From assembly GCA_900545835.1 (NCBI GenBank), contig URBB01000022.1, forward strand, positions 1 through 22,332: 22,332 nucleotides of DNA, read 5' to 3'. Numbering within the stretch: position 1 is the stretch's first letter; each line of letters opens with the position of its first letter. Positions 15,425 to 21,020 of the stretch are shown piece after piece. The notes under the pieces were generated by a model, which was given only the letters and a program-made list of their open reading frames with translations, was not told the DNA's origin and did no database searches. A program made the position numbers and the translations under genes. The stretch comes from an uncultured Collinsella sp. Its GTDB lineage: Bacteria; Actinomycetota; Coriobacteriia; Coriobacteriales; Coriobacteriaceae.

Positions 15425-16459
15425 ATGGGTAAAACGGTTCTTACCTTCGGCGAGATCATGATGAGACTCTCACCCAAAGACCACCTGCGTATTGAGCAGG
15501 CAACCGAGTTTGACGTCCGCTACGGCGGCGCCGAGGCCAACACTGCGCTTTCCTTGGCCTACCAGGGCGACAAGGCCGCTTACGTCTCCGTTGTCCCGGC
15601 CAACCGTCTGGGCGAGTGCGCCCTGCGTTCGCTGAAGGCCTACGACGTCGACACCACGCGCGTCGTGCGTCAGGGCGACCGCCTTGGCTCCTATGTGTTT
15701 GAGGTCGGTGCCTCGCAGCGCGGCAACGGCTGTGTCTACGACCGTAAGTTCTCTGCCATCAACATGGCCAAGCGCGACGTCTTCGACTGGAACGAGATCC
15801 TCAAGGGCATCGATGTCTTCTATTTCTCCGGCGTGACTCCCGCCGTCTCCGACGAGATGGCCGCCGCCTGCAAGGATGCGCTCACCGCCTGCCGCGCCAA
15901 GGGCATCACCACCGTGTGCGACGTCAACTATCGCGGCAAAATGTGGTCGCCCGAGAAGTCTCAGGCCACCATGAAGGAACTCCTGCCGCTCGTCGACATC
16001 TGCATCGCCAACGACGAGGACGCGCCTGCCGGCCTCGGTATGACTTGCGTCTCCGGCTCCCTTGCCCACGGCATCGAGGAGCGTGACACCTACGTCGAGA
16101 TGGCCCGTCAGATCTGCGCCGAGTACGGCTGCAAGAAGGTCGCCTCGGTCGTCCGCAACATCTCCTGCGTCGAGCGCTCCATCTGGATGGGCATGCTCTT
16201 TGACGCCGAGAGCGGCGAGCACTGGTTCTCCCCTGCTCACGATGTACACGTGCTCGAGGGCGTTGCCGCCGGCGACGCTTTCAACGCCGGCCTCGTCCAT
16301 GCCCTCATCAACGACTTTGACCCGCAGGCTGCCGTCAACTACGCCATCGCGGCCTCGATCCTCAAGCTCACCATCAAGGGCGATTCCAACTTGGTGACCG
16401 CAGACGAGATCGCAGCCGTGGCATCAGCCGCCGACGGTGGCACTCGCGTCGCACGCTAG
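15425..16459 (+). CDS. kdgK: 2-keto-3-deoxygluconate kinase
   Basis: 344-residue PfkB-family sugar kinase, here KDG kinase, which phosphorylates KDG to KDPG in hexuronate and pectin breakdown. The start MGKTVLTFGEIMMRLSP is typical. GGAEANTA (34-41) forms the substrate pocket, and the C-terminal ATP/anion-hole motif is GVAAGDAFNAGL (279-290) with catalytic base Asp284. I chose the ATG at 15425, behind AAAGGAG; longer in-frame versions start inside the leader stem-loop. The gene is followed by eda after a 253-bp structured intergenic region and preceded by LacI operators. The eda partner is what points to KDG rather than another sugar as substrate. Confidence 0.92.
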   Translation: MGKTVLTFGEIMMRLSPKDHLRIEQATEFDVRYGGAEANTALSLAYQGDKAAYVSVVPANRLGECALRSLKAYDVDTTRVVRQGDRLGSYVFEVGASQRGNGCVYDRKFSAINMAKRDVFDWNEILKGIDVFYFSGVTPAVSDEMAAACKDALTACRAKGITTVCDVNYRGKMWSPEKSQATMKELLPLVDICIANDEDAPAGLGMTCVSGSLAHGIEERDTYVEMARQICAEYGCKKVASVVRNISCVERSIWMGMLFDAESGEHWFSPAHDVHVLEGVAAGDAFNAGLVHALINDFDPQAAVNYAIAASILKLTIKGDSNLVTADEIAAVASAADGGTRVAR

Positions 16460-16473
16460 TCCGTCTCCATTCC

Positions 16474-16513
16474 GCGGGCCGCAGCTTTCCAATCCCATAC
16501 CCCTGCGGCCCGC
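16474..16513 (+). terminator. Hairpin after kdgK (terminator or processing site)
   Basis: 11-bp stem GCGGGCCGCAG / CTGCGGCCCGC with an 18-base loop, 15 bp past the kdgK stop. It lacks a T-tract, so it may stabilise the kdgK 3' end or belong to the structured leader of eda instead of ending transcription. Confidence 0.5.
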
Positions 16514-16529
16514 TCCCCGATTCCTCCGG

Positions 16530-16662
16530 CCGGGCAAAACCACCAGTCCCATTCCGGTTTTGCCTGGCATTTCCTACATGACTGGTCGAGCAGCCGGTTT
16601 TGGAATTGCTTGAACCCCAAGCAGTGCCTCCGATAACCAATCCAAAATCGGCTCCTGACCAG
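16530..16662 (+). promoter_or_regulatory. Candidate structured RNA element (copy A) upstream of eda
   Basis: Helix P1 is 16530-16541 with 16556-16567 (12 bp), carrying AGTCCCATTCC in its loop. A linker TTCCTACATGACTG follows. P2 is CTGGTC (16582-16587) with GACCAG (16657-16662). P3 is 16592-16604 with 16641-16653 (13 bp, one G-U). Inside it is a hairpin, TGCTTG / CAAGCA (16607-16623), followed by GCAGTGCCTCCGATAACC (16621-16638). The unpaired blocks are shared with copy B at 18769-18893, while the helices differ in sequence. CCTCC in the conserved block could pair with a Shine-Dalgarno sequence. No known riboswitch class was recognised. Confidence 0.72.
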
Positions 16663-16712
16663 CACATTTGGCAATCACGCGCCCATGCGCGCCACACATC
16701 GAAAGGAACATC

Positions 16713-17354
16713 ATGTTCGATCAGTTCTACACCACGCTTGAGTCCCTGGGCATCGTGCCGGTCGTTGTGCTCGACAAGGTCGAGGACGCCGCTCCGCTCG
16801 CCCACGCCCTTATGGCAGCTGGCATGAAGTCCGCCGAGGTCACCTTCCGCACCGCCTGCGCCGCCGAGTGCATCGCCGCTATGGCCGAGGCCGAGCCCGA
16901 GATGTGCGTTGGCGCCGGCACTGTCCTGACCGTCGAGCAGGTTGAGCAGGCCCGCGCCGCCGGTGCCAAGTTCATCGTCTCCCCGGGTTACAACGAGAAC
17001 GTCGTGAAGCACTGCATCGACATCGACCTGCCCGTCCTTCCCGGCACCGTGACCCCCTCCGAGGTTACCGCAGCCGAGAACCTGGGCCTCAAGGTCACCA
17101 AGTTCTTCCCCGCGTCCCAGTATGGCGGCCTGAACACCATCAAGGCCCTCGCCGCTCCGTTTGTCGGTCACCGCTTTATGCCTACCGGCGGCGTGAGCAC
17201 CGCCAACGTCGAGGAGTACCTGAGCTCCTCCGCCATCATCGCCTGCGGTGGCACCTGGATGGTCAAGCCGGCCCTGTTTGCCGACGGCGACTTCTCCAAG
17301 GTCGAGCAGATCGCCCACGAGGCCATGGACGTCGTCAAGAAGGTCCGCGGCTAG
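16713..17354 (+). CDS. eda: KDPG aldolase (2-dehydro-3-deoxy-phosphogluconate aldolase)
   Basis: 213-residue class I aldolase that cleaves KDPG to pyruvate and glyceraldehyde-3-phosphate, the step after KdgK. Family motifs are AEVTFRT (41-47) with Glu42 and Arg46, VGAGTVLT (66-73), FIVSPGYNENVV (87-98) and VTKFFPAS (128-135), where Lys130 is the Schiff-base lysine. The phosphate site is PTGGVS. The ATG at 16713 follows GAAAGGAA by about 5 bases; a start 15 codons upstream lacks a ribosome binding site and was rejected. It is probably co-transcribed with kdgK but has its own structured leader, so it may be tuned separately. A clear terminator follows. Confidence 0.95.
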   Translation: MFDQFYTTLESLGIVPVVVLDKVEDAAPLAHALMAAGMKSAEVTFRTACAAECIAAMAEAEPEMCVGAGTVLTVEQVEQARAAGAKFIVSPGYNENVVKHCIDIDLPVLPGTVTPSEVTAAENLGLKVTKFFPASQYGGLNTIKALAAPFVGHRFMPTGGVSTANVEEYLSSSAIIACGGTWMVKPALFADGDFSKVEQIAHEAMDVVKKVRG

Positions 17355-17371
17355 GTTTAGCTCTCTATCGT

Positions 17372-17410
17372 GAAAGGGGGGCGTGCCCTAAACCTCGCCC
17401 CCTTTCTTTT
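17372..17410 (+). terminator. Terminator of kdgK-eda
   Basis: GAAAGGGGG(G)CG pairs with CGCCCCCTTTC across a short loop, followed by TTTT, 17 bp past the eda stop. Confidence 0.88.
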
Positions 17411-17637
17411 AAAGCGGCTCGGAAGCGCGCCGTTTCCGTCACGAACAAGAACCAAAACCGTCTTGTATGCTGATAGAACGTGACGGAAGCGACACGCCTC
17501 CAAGCCGCTTTGCCTACTCGGCTGGCCGTCGCGCTCAACTAAGCCACTTCGACAAAAGCCGAGCCACCAAAACAGCTGCGGTGCCGTCTGGAGGAATGGA
17601 CCTTTGCTTCCGGTCTTTTCCTCCAAGCGGCGCCGCA
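17411..17637. other. Gene-free segment made of three large hairpins
   Basis: No convincing gene is present. Hairpin 1 (17411-17511) has arms AAAGCGGCT-C-GGAAGCG ... CGCCTCC-A-AGCCGCTTT plus TTCCGTCACG / CGTGACGGAA around a 35-base centre. Hairpin 2 (17517-17563) has CTCGGCT / AGCCGAG with an inner GTCG / CGAC. Hairpin 3 (17577-17637) has TGCGGTGCCG / CGGCGCCGCA, then TGGAGGAA / TTCCTCCA and GACC / GGTC. The tight packing suggests either a small structured RNA or a pile of palindromic repeats. No promoter was identified. Confidence 0.5.
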
Positions 17638-17665
17638 TCTTTGTGCCCCGGTCACACCCCAACGC

Positions 17666-17732
17666 AGTTGCGGTGAAATAGGGACTGTTTGCGCCACCTA
17701 GGTCGCAAAACAGTCCCTATTTCACCGCAACT
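17666..17732. repeat. 67-bp hairpin repeat, copy 1 of pair flanking the GntR gene
   Basis: Perfect 25-bp inverted repeat (17666-17690 and 17708-17732) with ends reading AGTTGCGGTG and GGGACTGTTT at the inner side. It begins 14 bp past the GntR stop. A copy of equal length with compensated changes is at 18512-18578. Confidence 0.92.
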
Positions 17733-17746
17733 TATATGGGGATTGA

Positions 17747-18439
17747 TTAGATGAACGAGTCTTTGGACAGCTCAAAATAGTCGGGATGCAAGGCGATAAC
17801 CGGGCCCTGCTCCTCGGGCATCAGGTGCAAGTGCGTCTCTGCCAGATAGCTCGCCGCGTCGGTATCGCCCCTCTTAATGGCCTCGAGAATCCGGCGATGC
17901 TGCCGACGAATCGGCTCCCAATCCAGATCCTGCGACACCATACGCAACCAGTTGTATCGCTCAAAATGCGTGTTGATGCTCTTCATCCAATCCCACAACA
18001 TGTGACGACCGGCAATCTCAAAACATGTCTCATGGAACAGGTTGTCCAGATCGAAAAAGCGACGCGTTTCGCTATGGTCGAGCGACTCGGACTCGGCAAG
18101 AATCTGCTCGAGCCGATGCTTTTGCTCGGGCGTGGCGGCAGAACAGCATTTAATGAATACGCTTCTCTCGAGTTTCTCGCGCAAGAAACAGGCGTTCTCG
18201 GCACGCTCCATGCTGATTTTTGAGACATAGGTACCGCTTTTGGGACGCGTTTCCACCAGCTCCTGCTCGCGCAGACGCACAAAGGACTCGCGAATGGGTG
18301 TGCGCCCGATTCCCGTCTCTTTTTCCAGACCAATCGCCGAAAGGCGCGTGCCGGGCTTGAGCTCGGCATAGATGATCTTGGACCGCAATGCGTTGTACGC
18401 CTGGTCTTGCAGGCTCTGATAATGCTGGTGTTGTTCCAT
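17747..18439 (-). CDS. GntR-family (FCD/FadR group) transcriptional regulator
   Basis: 230-residue regulator. The N-terminal winged helix (about residues 8-75) reads QAYNALRSKIIYAELKPGTR, then TGIGRTPIRESFVRLREQEL and TRPKSGTYVSKIS. The C-terminal all-helical FCD domain has metal-ligand candidates in FFDLDNLFHETCFE and later His in RRQHRRILEAI and ETHLHLMPE. FCD regulators usually sense organic or sugar acids, which suits the KDG neighbourhood. The ATG at 18439 has GAGGG upstream; a longer in-frame version would start inside the hairpin at 18512-18578 and is rejected. It faces away from the membrane-protein gene, with 487 bp between them, and is enclosed by two matching hairpins. The target is unknown; it could bind the palindrome at 18603-18616. 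Confidence 0.9.
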   Translation of the reverse strand: MEQHQHYQSLQDQAYNALRSKIIYAELKPGTRLSAIGLEKETGIGRTPIRESFVRLREQELVETRPKSGTYVSKISMERAENACFLREKLERSVFIKCCSAATPEQKHRLEQILAESESLDHSETRRFFDLDNLFHETCFEIAGRHMLWDWMKSINTHFERYNWLRMVSQDLDWEPIRRQHRRILEAIKRGDTDAASYLAETHLHLMPEEQGPVIALHPDYFELSKDSFI

Positions 18440-18511
18440 AAAGCCCTCGGATGAAGCCTCGGTTAATCGAATACCACTATGCAATACTATCGCATCCCCC
18501 GCCCCCTCATA

Positions 18512-18578
18512 AGTTGCGGTGGAATAGTTCCTGTTCAAGGCCTTCAGCAGCAAAAACAGGAACTATTCCACCGCAACT
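18512..18578. repeat. 67-bp hairpin repeat, copy 2 of pair flanking the GntR gene
   Basis: Perfect 24-bp inverted repeat (18512-18535 and 18555-18578). Compared with copy 1, the arm changes A to G and GGA to TTC, with matching changes in the opposite arm. It lies 73 bp upstream of the GntR start. Confidence 0.92.
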
Positions 18579-18602
18579 ACAGCCAACGAGTTGTTGCGAT
18601 TA

Positions 18603-18616
18603 GGTGAACGTTCACC
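18603..18616. promoter_or_regulatory. Perfect 14-bp palindrome upstream of the membrane-protein promoter
   Basis: GGTGAACGTTCACC lies 18 bp before the predicted -35. It is unlike the CGAAACCGATTTCG sites, so a second regulator is implied. The GntR protein encoded next door is one candidate, though the central ACGT also resembles LacI-family sites. Confidence 0.5.
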
Positions 18617-18634
18617 TTTTTATTGTTTTTCTCT

Positions 18635-18661
18635 TCGCAAATAAAATCCCGTGCGTATACT
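18635..18661 (+). promoter_or_regulatory. Promoter of the YczE/YitT-type gene
   Basis: TCGCAA (18635-18640) and TATACT (18656-18661), 15 bp apart, in the same arrangement as the kdgK promoter, with the operator starting 10 bp after the -10. Confidence 0.5.
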
Positions 18662-18671
18662 TAGGCTCAAA

Positions 18672-18685
18672 CGAAACCGATTTCG
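18672..18685. promoter_or_regulatory. LacI-type operator before the YczE/YitT-type gene
   Basis: CGAAACCGATTTCG, identical over all 14 bases to the first kdgK operator and in the same place relative to the -10. It ties this gene to the kdgK regulon. Confidence 0.75.
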
Positions 18686-18688
18686 TTG

Positions 18689-18749
18689 AGCGTGGGCAAT
18701 ATGATGCTAAGACGCACCCTACCATCTTGGCATCTTATCGCCCACGCAA
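18689..18749 (+). promoter_or_regulatory. 5'-leader stem-loop of the YczE/YitT-type gene (CACCCTAC loop)
   Basis: GCGTGGGC and GATGC pair with GCATC and GCCCACGC with a few internal mismatches. The inner part AAGACG-CACCCTAC-CATCTT matches the kdgK leader loop closely. It directly follows the operator, as in kdgK. The stem sequence is largely different, so the shape and loop are what is conserved. Confidence 0.65.
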
Positions 18750-18768
18750 TGCCATTTGCTTTCTTCCC

Positions 18769-18893
18769 GTCTCGTTGGACCTTTAGTCCCATTCCGGCAC
18801 AGCGAGACACTTCCTAGACGACTGACCGTGGGGCCGGCTTTTCTGCTTTTGCAGCAGTGCCTCCGATAACCCTCTTTTGCCGGCCCGGGTCAG
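18769..18893 (+). promoter_or_regulatory. Candidate structured RNA element (copy B) upstream of the YczE/YitT-type gene
   Basis: P1 is GTCTCGTT (18769-18776) with AGCGAGAC (18801-18808), with AGTCCCATTCCGG (18785-18797) in the loop. The linker is TTCCTAGACGACTG (18811-18824). P2 is CTGACC (18822-18827) with GGTCAG (18888-18893). P3 is GGGCCGGC (18831-18838) with GCCGGCCC (18879-18886). The inner hairpin is CTGC / GCAG, followed by GCAGTGCCTCCGATAACC (18854-18871). The order of helices and conserved blocks is the same as in copy A. The ribosome binding site CCGAAAGGAC follows about 14 bases later. Confidence 0.72.
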
Positions 18894-18926
18894 CTTTTTC
18901 GCACAACCGAAAGGACGGGTAGCAAC

Positions 18927-19607
18927 ATGCGACCGCTCATCATCATGCATGGCGAGAACATCGACTGGTGCCATACCGTCATCAGAATGCTGATGTATCT
19001 GGTGGGCGTTGCAGTACTGGCACTCGGTATGAGTCTCCAGACGGCATCCGGCCTGGGCGTCGCCGCGCTCACGTGCTTTGCCACAACCCTATCCATGCTC
19101 ACTGGCAAGACGCTCGGCTTTTGGATCACCGCAACCTACGTCGCCTACATCGTGGCGCAATTAGCCATCTTGCGAAGCGAGTTCCAGCCGCGCATCCTGC
19201 TCGAGTTGTTCTTCTCAACGCTGATTGGCGGCTTGACCGACCTCTTCATGGCGGTCAACCCACTGCATCCCACGGCACTCCCCACACAGATTGCGACCAT
19301 GCCGCTCTCCCTCGCTGTCACCGCATTTGGCGTAAGTCTCGTCGTCAACATGGGCGTTGTCCCCAACGCGCCCGACGGCTTGGTGCAAGTCATTGCCGAA
19401 AAGCTTAAACGCCGCTTTGGTGACGTAAAAGTCGTGTTTGACTGCTCACATGTCGCCGCCTCGCTCGCGTTGTCGCTGATCTTTATGTACAACCTGGGCG
19501 GCTTTGGCGTCACGACCGCCATCTCGGCACTGTTCCTGGGCCATGTCATCAACGTCGCCAACAAGCTGTTCGCCCAGCGCTTTATCCGCGCGGCATTTGG
19601 AAAATAG
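18927..19607 (+). CDS. YczE/YitT-type integral membrane protein
   Basis: 226-residue membrane protein of the YczE/YyaS/YitT kind. The first helix reads MLMYLVGVAVLALGMSLQTA, followed by SGLGVAALTCFATTLS, a usual pattern of this family. Five or six hydrophobic segments follow, with a motif MGVVPNAPDGLVQVIAEKL around residue 145 and a basic C-terminus. The function of the family is not established. Here a shared operator, leader stem-loop and structured element link it to kdgK-eda, so uptake or export of a sugar acid is a fair guess but not shown. The ATG at 18927 follows AAAGGAC by about 10 bases. The 487-bp upstream gap holds the hairpin repeat, palindrome, promoter, operator and two RNA elements listed separately. 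Confidence 0.82.
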   Translation: MRPLIIMHGENIDWCHTVIRMLMYLVGVAVLALGMSLQTASGLGVAALTCFATTLSMLTGKTLGFWITATYVAYIVAQLAILRSEFQPRILLELFFSTLIGGLTDLFMAVNPLHPTALPTQIATMPLSLAVTAFGVSLVVNMGVVPNAPDGLVQVIAEKLKRRFGDVKVVFDCSHVAASLALSLIFMYNLGGFGVTTAISALFLGHVINVANKLFAQRFIRAAFGK

Positions 19608-19639
19608 CACCACCGCAAAACCCGCGAGTAGCGCTTACT

Positions 19640-19689
19640 TTGCTATATCTCACTATACTTTGCTATATCTTGCTATATCTTGAGCAAAG
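19640..19689 (+). promoter_or_regulatory. 10-bp repeats and probable promoter of the AAA ATPase gene
   Basis: TGCTATATCT occurs at 19641, 19661 and 19671, with the related CACTATACTT at 19651, making four units with a 10-bp period. Each perfect unit resembles an extended -10 (TGnTATA). The last ends 10 bp before the ATG, so the mRNA may be leaderless. CTTTGCT (19658-19664) and AGCAAAG (19683-19689) form an inverted repeat around the last two units. Autoregulation is plausible. Confidence 0.5.
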
Positions 19690-20790
19690 ATGGCTCACAT
19701 GCAAACAAACCCTTTTAAGCCCACAGCAGGTAAAACACCTCCCACGATTATCGGCCGCGAAGATGTGCTCGAAGAATTCAATGAGGGCCTCGTCAACGGG
19801 CCTGGTGCCCCGGGGCGCCTAATGCGCATAGCCGGCGTCCGTGGAACGGGCAAGACGGTCCTCCTTGACGAGTGCTCACGTTTGGCGCAAAGCCGTGGCT
19901 GGACGGTCATAAAAGAGGTCGCAACCGAGGGACTTTGCCAGCGCATTCTCGAACAGCTGCAACCCAAATTCCAGGCCAAACACGCCAGATTTGAGCCCAC
20001 CGTAGCTGGCATATCCATCGGCAGCATAGATATTGAGCGAATCGGCCCATCGCTACGCGACGCCATGAGACAGACAATATCCAAGAATGGAAATGGCCTG
20101 CTCATCACTCTCGACGAGGTTCAAGACGCAGAGCTCGATGAGGTCCGAACGCTCTCCATTGCGATTCAGCAGGTTATCGGCGAAGACCTTGATATCGCCT
20201 TTGTTTTTGCTGGGCTGCCTTCGATGATTGAAAGCATCATCAACGGAAAGACACTTACGTTTTTGCGCCGTGCCCTCCCCTTTGATCTGAAGGCTGTGGC
20301 AGTAACCGAAGTGTCGTACTCCCTCGAGGAAACCATTGAAGCGTCTGGCATGGAGTTGCAGCCAGGTATTGCCGGCCAACTTGCCGAGGCAACGCAAGGC
20401 TATCCTTTCATGATCCAACTCGTTGGATACTACGCATGGCAGTTGGCAAGACGTGCACATACAGCGATTATTGGAGAAGAAGAAGCCGAGCGTGGCATTG
20501 CAACGGCACGCGAACGCTTCTGCGCCATGGTGATTGAGCCCGCGCTGCGGCGCATTCCGCCCACGTGCATCGCTTATCTGCTGAGCATGGCGTCTTTGGG
20601 GCAGACGAGCTCGACTAGCATGGTTGCCGATGGCCTAAACAAAACGCCTCAACAGGTGAGCTCCGTCCGCAGCCGCCTGTTAAGAGAATCGATTATCGAG
20701 GCCCCCTCGTACGGCAAGGTCTCATTTGCCATCCCCTACATGCGCAATTACCTCTACGAACACAAAGCCGAACTGGAAGTTGAACTGTAG
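19690..20790 (+). CDS. AAA ATPase with C-terminal winged helix
   Basis: 366-residue AAA_16/ORC-like P-loop ATPase. Walker A is GVRGTGKT (49-56), Walker B is LLITLDEVQD with Asp142 and Glu143, and a sensor-like strand IAFVFAGLPSM follows. A lid helix region comes next, and the C-terminal 80 residues (YLLSMASLGQTSSTSMVADG ... VSSVRSRLLRESIIE) form a winged-helix domain. Family members are common, often solitary, and mostly uncharacterised; roles in DNA binding, transport control or defence have all been considered. The ATG at 19690 has no clear ribosome binding site, and a second ATG lies three codons on. The codon and base composition is less GC-rich than its left neighbours. It sits between a membrane-protein gene and a broken integrase, so it may belong to an acquired segment. 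Confidence 0.8.
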   Translation: MAHMQTNPFKPTAGKTPPTIIGREDVLEEFNEGLVNGPGAPGRLMRIAGVRGTGKTVLLDECSRLAQSRGWTVIKEVATEGLCQRILEQLQPKFQAKHARFEPTVAGISIGSIDIERIGPSLRDAMRQTISKNGNGLLITLDEVQDAELDEVRTLSIAIQQVIGEDLDIAFVFAGLPSMIESIINGKTLTFLRRALPFDLKAVAVTEVSYSLEETIEASGMELQPGIAGQLAEATQGYPFMIQLVGYYAWQLARRAHTAIIGEEEAERGIATARERFCAMVIEPALRRIPPTCIAYLLSMASLGQTSSTSMVADGLNKTPQQVSSVRSRLLRESIIEAPSYGKVSFAIPYMRNYLYEHKAELEVEL

Positions 20791-20809
20791 AAGCGGTAAC
20801 TGCCCTGCA

Positions 20810-20965
20810 AGACGAAAACCGTTTTCGTACGGATTTAAAGCAGACGTAAACGATTTTCGTCTTGATTTGCGTACGGAATTAAGACGTAAATTGCGCTTTC
20901 GTACGCTTATTACCAGACGCAAATTGTCTTCGTCCGGCCATGCGTCCCCAATCTAGACGAAAAGA
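20810..20965. repeat. Degenerate AGACG-nAAA repeats between ATPase and integrase
   Basis: AGACG starts at 20810, 20842, 20882, 20915 and 20955 (spacings 32, 40, 33 and 40). The first four are followed by a pattern like nAAAnnG-TTTCGT. The first unit is a near-perfect palindrome, ACGAAAACCGTTTTCGT (20812-20828). These may be protein binding sites, such as integrase arm sites, or decayed repeats. Confidence 0.5.
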
Positions 20966-20988
20966 GCCCCGAGCTCGAATCGGGGCTC
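20964..20988 (-). terminator. Terminator after the integrase remnant
   Basis: GAGCCCCGA / TCGGGGCTC, a 9-bp stem with a 7-base loop, followed on the minus strand by TTTTCGT, 30 bp past the stop of the integrase reading frame. Confidence 0.85.
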
Positions 20989-21020
20989 GATGTAAGTTCT
21001 AGGGTGTCAGAAGTTACATC
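20989..21020. repeat. Inverted repeat at the 3' end of the integrase gene
   Basis: GATGTAAGTTCT (20989-21000) and AGAAGTTACATC (21009-21020) pair at 11 of 12 positions across AGGGTGTC. It overlaps the stop codon of the integrase remnant. A position next to the end of an integrase gene is typical for a crossover (att) core, but no second copy is in the window. Confidence 0.35.

Noticed and set aside
16474..16513. Strong intrinsic terminator separating kdgK from eda
   Set aside because: The stem is good but no T-run follows and no convincing promoter was seen before eda, so at least partial read-through is more likely.
17357..17662. Small protein genes in the gap after eda
   Set aside because: The open frames lie across hairpin arms, lack ribosome binding sites, and have odd composition.
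18440..18553. N-terminal extension of the GntR protein by 38 residues
   Set aside because: The extended start falls inside the hairpin repeat at 18512-18578, and the extra residues lie outside the winged-helix domain. The ATG at 18439 has a ribosome binding site.
20810..20965. CRISPR array
   Set aside because: Repeats are short and degenerate, spacers are irregular (32-40 bp period overall), and no cas gene is present.
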